Assembly (NCBI RefSeq): GCF_036864975.1
Contig: NZ_CP104311.1
Location: 2,359,513 to 2,423,512, forward strand
Direction: 5' to 3'
DNA: 64,000 nucleotides
Source: Methylococcus capsulatus
Lineage (GTDB): Bacteria; Pseudomonadota; Gammaproteobacteria; Methylococcales; Methylococcaceae
Below the pieces are notes generated by a model. It made no database searches. It saw only the letters and a program-made list of their open reading frames with translations, and was not told the origin of the DNA. Positions 54,873-61,898 of the stretch are shown one piece after another; the stretch's first letter is position 1, and every line of letters begins with the position of its first letter. Position numbers and translations under genes: made by a program.

Positions 54873-56921
54873 ATGACCAACCCTTTGCTGGAAGATTACG
54901 AGCTGCCACCGTTCTCGCGCATCGAAGCGAGCCATGTATTGCCGGCGGTTCGACAAATCCTGGGTGAAAGCCGGACTGCGGTGGACGCGTTGCTCCACCG
55001 CGGCGGGCCATATACCTGGGCCGGGCTGGTGGAGCCCCTGGACGATCTCGACGACCGTCTGAACAAGGCCTGGTCGCCGGTCGCTCATCTGAACGCTGTG
55101 ATGAACAGCGAGGCGTTGCGGGATGCCTATAACGCCGGTCTGCCGCTCTTGAGCGAATATGCCACCGAAATGGGTCAGAATACGGGGCTGTACGACGCTT
55201 TCCGGGAAATCGCCGAAGGCGTGGAGTACGCCCGGCTGGATACCGCCCAGCGCAAGGTTATCGACAATGCCCTGCGCGACTTTCGCTTGTCCGGTGTGGC
55301 CCTGGAAGGGAGGCAGAAAGCGCGTTTCAAGGAAATCGCCCAGGAGTTGTCACGCCTAGGCAGCCGGTTTTCGGACAATGTGCTCGATGCCACCAAGGGC
55401 TGGACGCGGCATATCGACGACGAGGCGATCTTGGCGGGAGTACCTGAAACCGACCGGGCGGTGGCCCGCCAGGCCGCGGAAGCCGAAGGTAAGAGCGGCT
55501 GGCTGTTCGGCCTCGCCTTCCCCTCCTACATCGCCATCATGACTTATGCCGATGACCGGGCGCTTCGGGAGGAGTTCTACCGGGCCTATGTGACCCGCGC
55601 ATCGGAAACCGGCCCCCACGGCGGGCGCTGGGACAACGGCGAAGTGATGGAGAAGATCCTGGCCCTGCGTCATGAAGAGGCCAGACTCCTCGGCTTCGCC
55701 AACTACGCCGAGCTGTCACTCGCCACCAAGATGGCGGAGAGCCCCGAACAGGTGCTCAGCTTCCTGAACGATCTGGCCAAAAGGGCGCTCCCCTTCGCCC
55801 GGCGTGACCTGGAGGAGCTGAAGGCTTTCGCCAGCGAGCATCATGGCCTCGACGAGTTGCAGGCTTGGGATCTCGCCTATTACTCCGAAAAACTCCGCCA
55901 GCACAAGTATGCGTTTTCCGAAGAAGATGTGAAGACCTACTTTCCCGCCGAACGCGCGGTTTCCGGTCTGTTCGCGGTGGTACAGCGGCTCTACGGTCTG
56001 GAAATCAAGCGGCGTGAAGGTGTCGACGTCTGGCATCCGGATGTCCGCTATTACGAGATATTCGACCGCAGCGGCGAACGGCGGGGCGGGTTCTATCTCG
56101 ACCTCTACGCCCGGCCCTGCAAGCGCAGCGGAGCCTGGATGGACGAATGCATCAGCCGGCGCCGCATCGGCGGCGCGATTCAGATGCCGGTCGCCTATCT
56201 GACCTGCAATTTCACCCCGCCCGCAGGCGATGAGCCGGCGCTGCTGCGGCACGACGACGTGGTGACGCTGTTCCATGAATTCGGCCATGGCCTGCACCAT
56301 CTGCTCACCCGCGTCGAACATCTCGGCGTCTCGGGAATCCGTGGCGTGGAATGGGATGCGGTGGAATTGCCGAGCCAGTTCATGGAGAACTTCTGCTGGG
56401 AGCGCGAGGCGCTGGCCTTGATCTCCGGCCATTACCGGACCGGTGAGCCTCTGCCGGATGAACTGCTGGCTAGGATGCTGGCGGCGAAAAACTTCCAGGC
56501 CGGCATGCAGACGGTCCGTCAACTGGAGTTCGCCCTGCTGGATTTCCGCATTCATCACGAATACGATCCGGCCCGAGGCGGACGCGTCTATGAAATCCTC
56601 GACGACGTGCGGCGGCAGGTCTCGGTCATGCCTCCTCCGCCGTACAACCGCTTTCCCCACAGCTTCCAGCACATCTTCGGTGGCGGCTATGCGGCGGGCT
56701 ATTACAGCTATAAATGGGCGGAAGTCCTGTCGAGCGATGCCTTTTCGCTGTTCGAGGAGCACGGCATCTTCGATCCGGAGACCGGCCATGCTTTCCTGAG
56801 CAACGTGCTGGAACAGGGGGGGCGTCGCAGTGCGCTGGAGTCCTTCGTCGCCTTCCGCGGCCGGGAACCGGAAATCGAGGCGTTGTTGCGCCATAGCGGA
56901 ATGCTCGAATCCGCCGGCTGA
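54873..56921 (+). CDS. prlC: Oligopeptidase A (M3 zinc metallopeptidase)
   Basis: A 682-residue protein, the normal length for PrlC. The zinc site is VTLFHEFGHGLHHLLTR (HEFGH), with the third ligand glutamate further on in FMENFCWERE. FQHIFGGGYAAGYYSYKWAEVLSSDAF is the conserved M3 substrate-binding block. It degrades short peptides in the cytoplasm, including signal-peptide fragments. The start, MTNPLLEDYELPPFSRI, is typical. Confidence 0.95.
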   Translation: MTNPLLEDYELPPFSRIEASHVLPAVRQILGESRTAVDALLHRGGPYTWAGLVEPLDDLDDRLNKAWSPVAHLNAVMNSEALRDAYNAGLPLLSEYATEMGQNTGLYDAFREIAEGVEYARLDTAQRKVIDNALRDFRLSGVALEGRQKARFKEIAQELSRLGSRFSDNVLDATKGWTRHIDDEAILAGVPETDRAVARQAAEAEGKSGWLFGLAFPSYIAIMTYADDRALREEFYRAYVTRASETGPHGGRWDNGEVMEKILALRHEEARLLGFANYAELSLATKMAESPEQVLSFLNDLAKRALPFARRDLEELKAFASEHHGLDELQAWDLAYYSEKLRQHKYAFSEEDVKTYFPAERAVSGLFAVVQRLYGLEIKRREGVDVWHPDVRYYEIFDRSGERRGGFYLDLYARPCKRSGAWMDECISRRRIGGAIQMPVAYLTCNFTPPAGDEPALLRHDDVVTLFHEFGHGLHHLLTRVEHLGVSGIRGVEWDAVELPSQFMENFCWEREALALISGHYRTGEPLPDELLARMLAAKNFQAGMQTVRQLEFALLDFRIHHEYDPARGGRVYEILDDVRRQVSVMPPPPYNRFPHSFQHIFGGGYAAGYYSYKWAEVLSSDAFSLFEEHGIFDPETGHAFLSNVLEQGGRRSALESFVAFRGREPEIEALLRHSGMLESAG

Positions 56922-56958
56922 ATTTTTTCGAGCTTCACAACCGACAAGGAGATGAATC

Positions 56959-57129
56959 ATGGTCGAATATCACAAATACCAATGTTCCGCCTGCGGCTAC
57001 ATCTACGACGAAACCGAAGGCGATCCCGACGCAGGGCTTCCGCCCGGCACTGTTTTCGAAGATATTCCCGAAGGCTGGGGTTGTCCTGAGTGCGGCGTGG
57101 ACAAGAGTTTCTTCGAGCTGCTGGATTGA
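56959..57129 (+). CDS. Rubredoxin
   Basis: A 56-residue protein with the two Fe-binding knuckles [15 protein letters not shown] and [19 protein letters not shown] precedes the ATG by 8 bp. It is one of the smallest genes here and lies 37 bp after prlC on the same strand. It carries electrons for an unknown partner; methanotroph rubredoxins have been linked to alkane or oxidative-stress enzymes, but nothing here shows which. Confidence 0.93.
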   Translation: MVEYHKYQCSACGYIYDETEGDPDAGLPPGTVFEDIPEGWGCPECGVDKSFFELLD

Positions 57130-57166
57130 GCAGGAAACCGTGTTCGCCGGCCTGGTGGGCGGCGAC

Positions 57167-57210
57167 GGCCAGGCTGTTCACCGGCGGTCACGCCGGTGAG
57201 CAGCCTGGCC
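57167..57210. terminator. 44-bp near-perfect palindrome after the rubredoxin gene
   Basis: GGCCAGGCTG (57167-57176) pairs with CAGCCTGGCC (57201-57210), and inside it TCACCGGCG pairs with CGCCGGTGA around a GTCA loop; a single mismatch separates the two stems. This is a very stable hairpin. It lies 38 bp after the rubredoxin stop and 73 bp before the Tim44 gene. No T-run follows, so it may be a terminator or a transcript stabiliser. Confidence 0.6.
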
Positions 57211-57282
57211 TTGGCGGGGGAGTTGTAATTAGCCCTTGCTTCCCCTATAACACCTGCGACGATGTTGAGGCTTGAGGGCCCT

Positions 57283-58209
57283 ATGAATAAGATTTTCGGA
57301 TTCGCACTGAGTACCGTGCTCGTCACGGCACTGTTGTTCTCCGGCATGAACGACGCGTTCGCCAAACGCCTGGGCGGAGGCAAGTCCTTTGGAAGCAGGC
57401 CGTCATACAGCGAACCCTATCGGCGTTCGACCGACGGAAATTCCTTCTCGCAGACCCAGCGGCCGGCTTATCAGCCCGCTCAGTCGGCCAACGCCGCCAG
57501 CCAGCACAACCAGGTGGCGCGTGAGGCCTACGCCCGCCGTGGCGGACTGATGGGCATGCTTGGCGGCTTGGCGCTGGGTGGCCTGCTGGGTGCCATGCTG
57601 TTTGGCGGAGCTTTCGAGCACCTGAATTTTTTCGACATCCTGCTGTTCGCGGGGATCGGCTATTTGCTCTATCGGCTGTTAGCCGCCCGCAGGAGTCAGC
57701 CGCAGCCTGCGACGGGGGCGGGCTATTACCCGCATTCGGAAAATACCGTGGGCATGAAGCAGTCTTCGGGATATCCTTCCTTCGATACCGATCTGCTTTC
57801 CCGTCGAAGTGGTGCGCAGCCGGGACCAGCCTTCCCGGCGGATTTTGACGCAACCGGTTTTCTCAACGGCGCCAAGGCCGCCTACCGCCAGCTCCAGGCG
57901 GCATGGGATGAACGTGACCTGGGGACCTTGCGGGGGCTCACGACCGACAAGGTGTTTGCCGAATTGCAGGACCAGTTGCGGGCATCCGCTGCGCGCCACC
58001 GCACGGAGCTGCTGCGGGTCGATGCGGAAATCCTGGAGGTCAGCGACCGCGGTGACGAACGTGAGGTCGCCGTGCTGTTCGACGTCACCCTGCGCGAGAC
58101 GCCAGCCGAAGAACCGGCCGTGGTTCATGAAGTCTGGCATTTCGTGCGCTCGCGTTCGAGCCGACAGCCTACTTGGTTCCTGGACGGCATCCAGCAGGTC
58201 GAGGACTGA
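57283..58209 (+). CDS. Tim44-domain secreted/membrane protein
   Basis: A 308-residue protein with a signal sequence, cut after DAFA, near residue 28. It then has a low-complexity stretch, a two-helix membrane region (MLGGLALGGLLGAMLFGG; FDILLFAGIGYLLYRLL), and a C-terminal Tim44/MBA1-like domain (FLNGAKAAYRQLQAAWDERDLGTLRGL, VAVLFDVTLRETP, VHEVWHFVRS). Bacterial members are of uncertain function. The start MNKIF fits a signal peptide; the longer frame from 57262 does not. Confidence 0.83.
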   Translation: MNKIFGFALSTVLVTALLFSGMNDAFAKRLGGGKSFGSRPSYSEPYRRSTDGNSFSQTQRPAYQPAQSANAASQHNQVAREAYARRGGLMGMLGGLALGGLLGAMLFGGAFEHLNFFDILLFAGIGYLLYRLLAARRSQPQPATGAGYYPHSENTVGMKQSSGYPSFDTDLLSRRSGAQPGPAFPADFDATGFLNGAKAAYRQLQAAWDERDLGTLRGLTTDKVFAELQDQLRASAARHRTELLRVDAEILEVSDRGDEREVAVLFDVTLRETPAEEPAVVHEVWHFVRSRSSRQPTWFLDGIQQVED

Positions 58210-58238
58210 AGATCGTCTCCTTACGCCGAGGCAGGAGA

Positions 58239-58742
58239 GTGAGGGGGCGGTTAGTCCGGCTCCTCGCCGCCGCAGGCTTGCTCGCGGCGGTGATCTGGCT
58301 CGGCTATGGACACCTGGAGAGCAGAAGTCTGTCTCCGGCTCTGGGTTTCACCACCATCAATGGACAAAGGGTGAATCTCGGGGACTGGCGCGGCCATCCC
58401 GTCCTGCTGGCGTTCTGGGCCAGCAATTGCCGCGTTTGCCTGGAAGAAATGCCGGAGCTCGCTGCGATGTTTCGGGATTATCAAGGGCAAGGGCTGCGGT
58501 TGGCGGCAGTGGCGATGCCTTATGATGTGCCCAGCCGCGTCGTATCTCTGGCCGGGAGGGAAGGCTGGCCGTTTCCTGTGGCGCTCGATCCCCTGGGTGA
58601 ACTGGCACGTGCGCTCGGGGTCGAACTGGTGCCGAACTGCTACCTGCTGGACGGCGACGGTGCGATCGTTGCGACGCACCTCGGCAAACCGGATTTCCGC
58701 GAACTGCGGGGAACGATAGGCAAGCTGCTCCGGGAGGGATGA
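58239..58742 (+). CDS. TlpA/ResA-like membrane-anchored thioredoxin
   Basis: About 167 residues starting at GTG 58239 (GAGG lies 7 bp upstream). An N-terminal helix (LVRLLAAAGLLAAVIWLGYG) anchors a thioredoxin fold with the redox motif in ASNCRVCLEEMPEL and a cis-proline region VELVPNCYLLDGDG. It probably reduces or oxidises periplasmic disulfides, for example for cytochrome c maturation. An upstream TTG at 58173 is in frame but less likely. Confidence 0.83.
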   Translation: MRGRLVRLLAAAGLLAAVIWLGYGHLESRSLSPALGFTTINGQRVNLGDWRGHPVLLAFWASNCRVCLEEMPELAAMFRDYQGQGLRLAAVAMPYDVPSRVVSLAGREGWPFPVALDPLGELARALGVELVPNCYLLDGDGAIVATHLGKPDFRELRGTIGKLLREG

Positions 58743-58746
58743 GCGC

Positions 58747-59169
58747 ATGTGGCTGAAAGCTTTTCACCTGATCTTCATGGTGACGTGGTTCGCTGGTCTG
58801 TTCTATCTGCCGCGGCTGTTCGTCTACCACACCATGACCTCCGATGCGGTGGGTATCGCCCGGTTCAAGATCATGGAAAGAAAACTGTTCTGGGGAATCA
58901 TGACGCCGGCGATGCTTCTGACCCTCCTGTTCGGTGTCTGGATGTTGGCCGACTATGCCTGGGCAGTTTACGGCGGCAGCGGTTGGCTGCATGTCAAGCT
59001 GATTCTGGTCGCGCTGCTCGTCGGCTACCACGGCCTGTGCTGGCAATGGCTGCGGGATTTCGCCGAAGACCGCAACAGGCGCAGCCATCTGTTTTACCGC
59101 TGGGTCAACGAAGTCCCCGTGCTGTTTCTTTTCGCCATCGTCCTGCTCGCAAGTTTGAAACCCTTCTGA
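58747..59169 (+). CDS. hemJ: Protoporphyrinogen oxidase HemJ-like membrane protein
   Basis: A 140-residue protein with four helices. HLIFMVTWFAGLFYLPRLFVYH at the start holds the first conserved histidine, and WLHVKLILVALLVGYHGLC the conserved lysine and histidine pair. HemJ converts protoporphyrinogen IX to protoporphyrin in bacteria lacking HemY or HemG. It starts 4 bp after the thioredoxin-like stop and is followed 12 bp later by the FmdB gene. Confidence 0.9.
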   Translation: MWLKAFHLIFMVTWFAGLFYLPRLFVYHTMTSDAVGIARFKIMERKLFWGIMTPAMLLTLLFGVWMLADYAWAVYGGSGWLHVKLILVALLVGYHGLCWQWLRDFAEDRNRRSHLFYRWVNEVPVLFLFAIVLLASLKPF

Positions 59170-59181
59170 GGAGATGCACGA

Positions 59182-59394
59182 ATGCCCACCTACGACTATG
59201 CCTGCCGATCCTGCAACCGGGATTTCACCGTAATGCAGAAAATCGCCGATCCGGCGCCCGTCTGTCCGCACTGCGGCGCCGAGTCGGTGACCAAGAAGCT
59301 ATCGGCACCCGCCGTGCATGGCAGATCGAGCCATTCCTCGCCGCCTGCAGCCGGCCACGGCTGCGGCATGGGCGGCTGCGGCTGCAAGCATTGA
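59182..59394 (+). CDS. FmdB-family zinc-ribbon regulator
   Basis: A 70-residue protein with two CxxC knuckles, YACRSCNRDF and PVCPHCGAE, forming a zinc ribbon, and a Ser/Gly/Cys-rich C-terminus ending in GCGMGGCGCKH. The FmdB family is named for a putative regulator of formamidase. The extra cysteines in the tail might bind metal. GAGG precedes the ATG. Confidence 0.85.
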   Translation: MPTYDYACRSCNRDFTVMQKIADPAPVCPHCGAESVTKKLSAPAVHGRSSHSSPPAAGHGCGMGGCGCKH

Positions 59395-59429
59395 TTTCGT
59401 TCGAGTCCATCCGGTGAGGCCCGAGGTGG

Positions 59430-60004
59430 GACGATCCGCCTGACGGGCCTGATCTGCCATCCTCACCCTCGCCTCGGGCGGGATGCGGCCTCTGCGGAGC
59501 AGTGCCGCTGTCTCGACCAGGGCGGCGTCGATCCCAGCATCATCGCCCATCCACGGCATGCCGGCCGTTTCCCCCTTTGCATCCGGCACGGGATCTGCAC
59601 CCGGCTGGTACGATGGCGAATTCTATCCAACCTGTCCGCGCCTTTCGATAGAGTGATTCCTGCTGCATAGCGATGCCGGTCAACGGCGATAGGGAATCCT
59701 GGTTTTGCTTCCAGCGTGTCGGTCCGGAAGCCCCCCGTTCTGGAGAGACCGGGCGTGCCCTTCTGGAGCGGGCCGGTTGGGCGCTGAAATGGTTGCACCG
59801 GCAGGTCGCTCGGTCATGGTCTGTTTTTGATCGCATCCAATCCGCCGCTGACGCTTCTCCTGCGGCGAAGCGTTCATCGTGGGACCGCTCCAGATAAGCG
59901 CCGATGTCACGGAGCGCGGGCTCCGGATGGCCGATCAGGCGCGCCAATTCTGCCAGGGCCTTCCTGGCATTCTCGTCATCGACTTGAATGACCGTGCCGG
60001 CTAT
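59430..60004 (-). pseudogene. Remnant of a Mu gpG-like phage virion morphogenesis gene
   Basis: In-frame from the codon ATA at 60004 the sequence reads AGTVIQVDDENARKALAEL followed by a conserved IGHPEPALRDIGAYLERSHDERFAAGEA. This matches the start of Mu gpG-like phage proteins. The original ATG appears to have become ATA; the preceding stop forms TGATA where TGATG would be expected. Beyond about residue 75 the frame no longer follows the family, although family-like pieces (VETAALLRRG in another frame near 59500) persist. The gene is broken and degraded. Confidence 0.6.
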
Positions 60005-60300
60005 CAGGCCACCGCATCGGTGGGAAGATCGTCCGTGAGCTCCGGCAAAAGGATTTCCAGTTCGGGCGACAATTCGTACCCGAAGCCGGCGAAGATCAGA
60101 GCCAATGAGGCTGGGTCATGAAGGGGATCGGGCACTTCGATCGTTGGCCACGTGGGGAGTGTGACTTTTCCCTCGGCGCGCTCGACCATCCGGCGCGCCC
60201 GATCGGCATCGGGGCCAGTCAAGGTACCGGTGTCGCTATCCCAGGAAAACGACAGCGCTTCACCGGCCAGATGATGAGACAAGGTCAGGTCGAGTTTCAT
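60004..60300 (-). CDS. Small hypothetical protein, probably of phage origin
   Basis: A 98-residue open frame that starts at the overlapping ATGA after the MuF-like fragment and ends in TGATA, overlapping the gpG remnant. The sequence has an acidic, proline-rich second half (VPDPLHDPASLALIFAGFGYE, then ELTDDLPTDAV). I do not recognise the family. Its tight overlap with a phage gene on each side suggests it was a phage head-region gene; whether it is still functional is unknown. Confidence 0.5.
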   Translation of the reverse strand: MKLDLTLSHHLAGEALSFSWDSDTGTLTGPDADRARRMVERAEGKVTLPTWPTIEVPDPLHDPASLALIFAGFGYELSPELEILLPELTDDLPTDAVA

Positions 60301-60831
60301 GGCCGGAAATGGAACAACAGGCCGAGTGCCACTTTGAGCATCTCGCGATCGAATATTAGCAACTTTGCCAGCAATTCATCCGCGAATTTGTCCTCACCCA
60401 GGAGGCCCTGGAACGCCATGGTCATGACCTCGAGCGCGTTGTGCCCCTCGTACTCCCGCCCCTGGTAGCGATGCACATACTGGTCGGGCCGTCCACGCTC
60501 GCTCTTGGCACAGGCGAACAGGATTTCGGACGGTGGCCTCCGTCACCGGTGTATCGGCGCGCCAACACCCGGATGGGATCCTGACTTGGGGCTATCTCGG
60601 CTCGCGCTGCCGGGGTCGTGCGGGCTGGTTTATGCAGGGCGATCTGCATGGGGCGGACTCTCTTACGTCGATATCACATGATGGCGCGAAATGCGCCGTC
60701 AACAGCGCTCGCGCATAGAATAACGGATAATGCCTTTCGTCTATAGGATCGTCCGGGACGTAACAGGTAGCAAAGGTATAGTCGCGCCACTTAAGGGCCG
60801 CCGCAGCCGTCCACGGCGGCGCCGTTCTCAT
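60297..60831 (-). pseudogene. Remnant of a phage head (MuF-like) protein gene
   Basis: The last ~80 codons, read to the stop at 60297, contain DQYVHRYQGREYEGHNALEV, MTMAFQGLLGEDK and MLKVALGLLFHFRP. This resembles the C-terminal part of MuF-type phage head morphogenesis proteins. That frame is closed by a stop near 60542, and the likely continuation (DTPVTEATV) lies in another frame, so at least one frameshift is present. Another short frame, from ATG 60831 (FYARALLTAHFAP), may be a further piece. Family assignment is moderate. Confidence 0.45.
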
Positions 60832-60987
60832 TTTTTCCGGCGTTTACGGCGCTGCGCATGAATTTGCAGACGCCACTTGGTTCGGTTTAGGCGCGTGCCA
60901 CCGCATGGCAGGCGGGCAATCGCTGTAGGTGGAGTGTCGCAACGGCTCCGGGAGTTGGTGCAGCAGCGTCGATACCCCACCTTGGGC

Positions 60988-61770
60988 TCAAAAGTTCGGC
61001 AAGCCGACGAAGTTGTAGCCGGCATCGACGTAGAGAATCTCGCCGGTGATGCCGGAGGCGAGATCCGAGCAGAGGAAGGCGGCGGCGTTGCCGACTTCTT
61101 CAATGGTGACGTTTTTGCGCAGTGGCGAAGCCTGTTCGGCTTTTGCCAGCATTTCCCGGAAGTTGGCGATGCCGGAGGCGGCCAGCGTCCGGATGGCACC
61201 GGCGGAGACGGCATTGACTCGAATGCCTTCCGGCCCTAAGGAATAGGCCAGGTAGCGGACATTGGCTTCCAGGCTGGCCTTGGCGACCCCCATGACGTTG
61301 TAGTTGGGGACCGCGCGTTCGGCGCCCAGGTACGACAGGGTGAGCAGGGCGCCGTTGCGTCCGGCCATCATCGCCCGGCCGGCCTTGGCCAGGGCGGCGA
61401 AGCTGTAGGAGCTGATGTCGTGGGCGATACGGAAGTTCTCGCGGGTGACCGAGTCGATGTAGGAGCCTTCCAAGGCTTCGCGGGGAGCGAAGGCCACCGA
61501 GTGGACGATGCAGTCGAGGCCGTCCCAGTGCTTGCCCAGATCGGCGAACAACTGCTCGATCTCGGCGTCGCTGGAGACGTCGCAGGGCAGGACGATGGAG
61601 GAGTCGCAGTCGGCGGCCAGCTTTTCCACGCGTTCCCTGAGCTTCTCGTTTTGGTAGGTGAAAGCGATCTCCGCGCCCTGCGCCTTCATCGCTTCGGCGA
61701 TGCCCCAGGCGATCGAGCGGTTGCTGGCGACGCCGACGATGAGTACGCGCTTGTTTTGCATGAAACCCAT
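60988..61770 (-). CDS. fabI: Enoyl-ACP reductase (NADH)
   Basis: A 260-residue SDR that reduces the enoyl-ACP intermediate in fatty acid synthesis. The nucleotide-binding start [22 protein letters not shown] is typical of FabI. The catalytic Tyr-x6-Lys lies in [19 protein letters not shown], and IRTLAASGI is a characteristic block. AAGGAG precedes ATG 61770. The open frame upstream to 61821 lacks homology. It sits opposite a divergent substrate-binding lipoprotein. Confidence 0.95.
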   Translation of the reverse strand: MGFMQNKRVLIVGVASNRSIAWGIAEAMKAQGAEIAFTYQNEKLRERVEKLAADCDSSIVLPCDVSSDAEIEQLFADLGKHWDGLDCIVHSVAFAPREALEGSYIDSVTRENFRIAHDISSYSFAALAKAGRAMMAGRNGALLTLSYLGAERAVPNYNVMGVAKASLEANVRYLAYSLGPEGIRVNAVSAGAIRTLAASGIANFREMLAKAEQASPLRKNVTIEEVGNAAAFLCSDLASGITGEILYVDAGYNFVGLPNF

Positions 61771-61865
61771 GGGGATGCTCCTTCGGGATGGGGTTTTTGG
61801 AAAGGCGCAGAGTATCGCCAAGGGCCAATGGGCTGTCCAGCGCTATCGTCCACGGGTGGTTCGCG

Positions 61866-61871
61866 TATAAT
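61866..61871 (+). promoter_or_regulatory. Possible -10 box before the oligopeptide-binding lipoprotein gene
   Basis: A perfect TATAAT lies 28 bp before the GTG start. The -35 region at the standard spacing does not fit consensus, so this is weak. Confidence 0.3.
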
Positions 61872-61898
61872 TGCCCACCTTTTTCATGGGCTCGGATT

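Noticed and set aside
60004-60542. Idea that the two overlapping minus-strand frames form a toxin-immunity pair
   Set aside because: The gene order and the gpG-like sequence just downstream fit a phage head-gene remnant better, and the upstream frame is broken.
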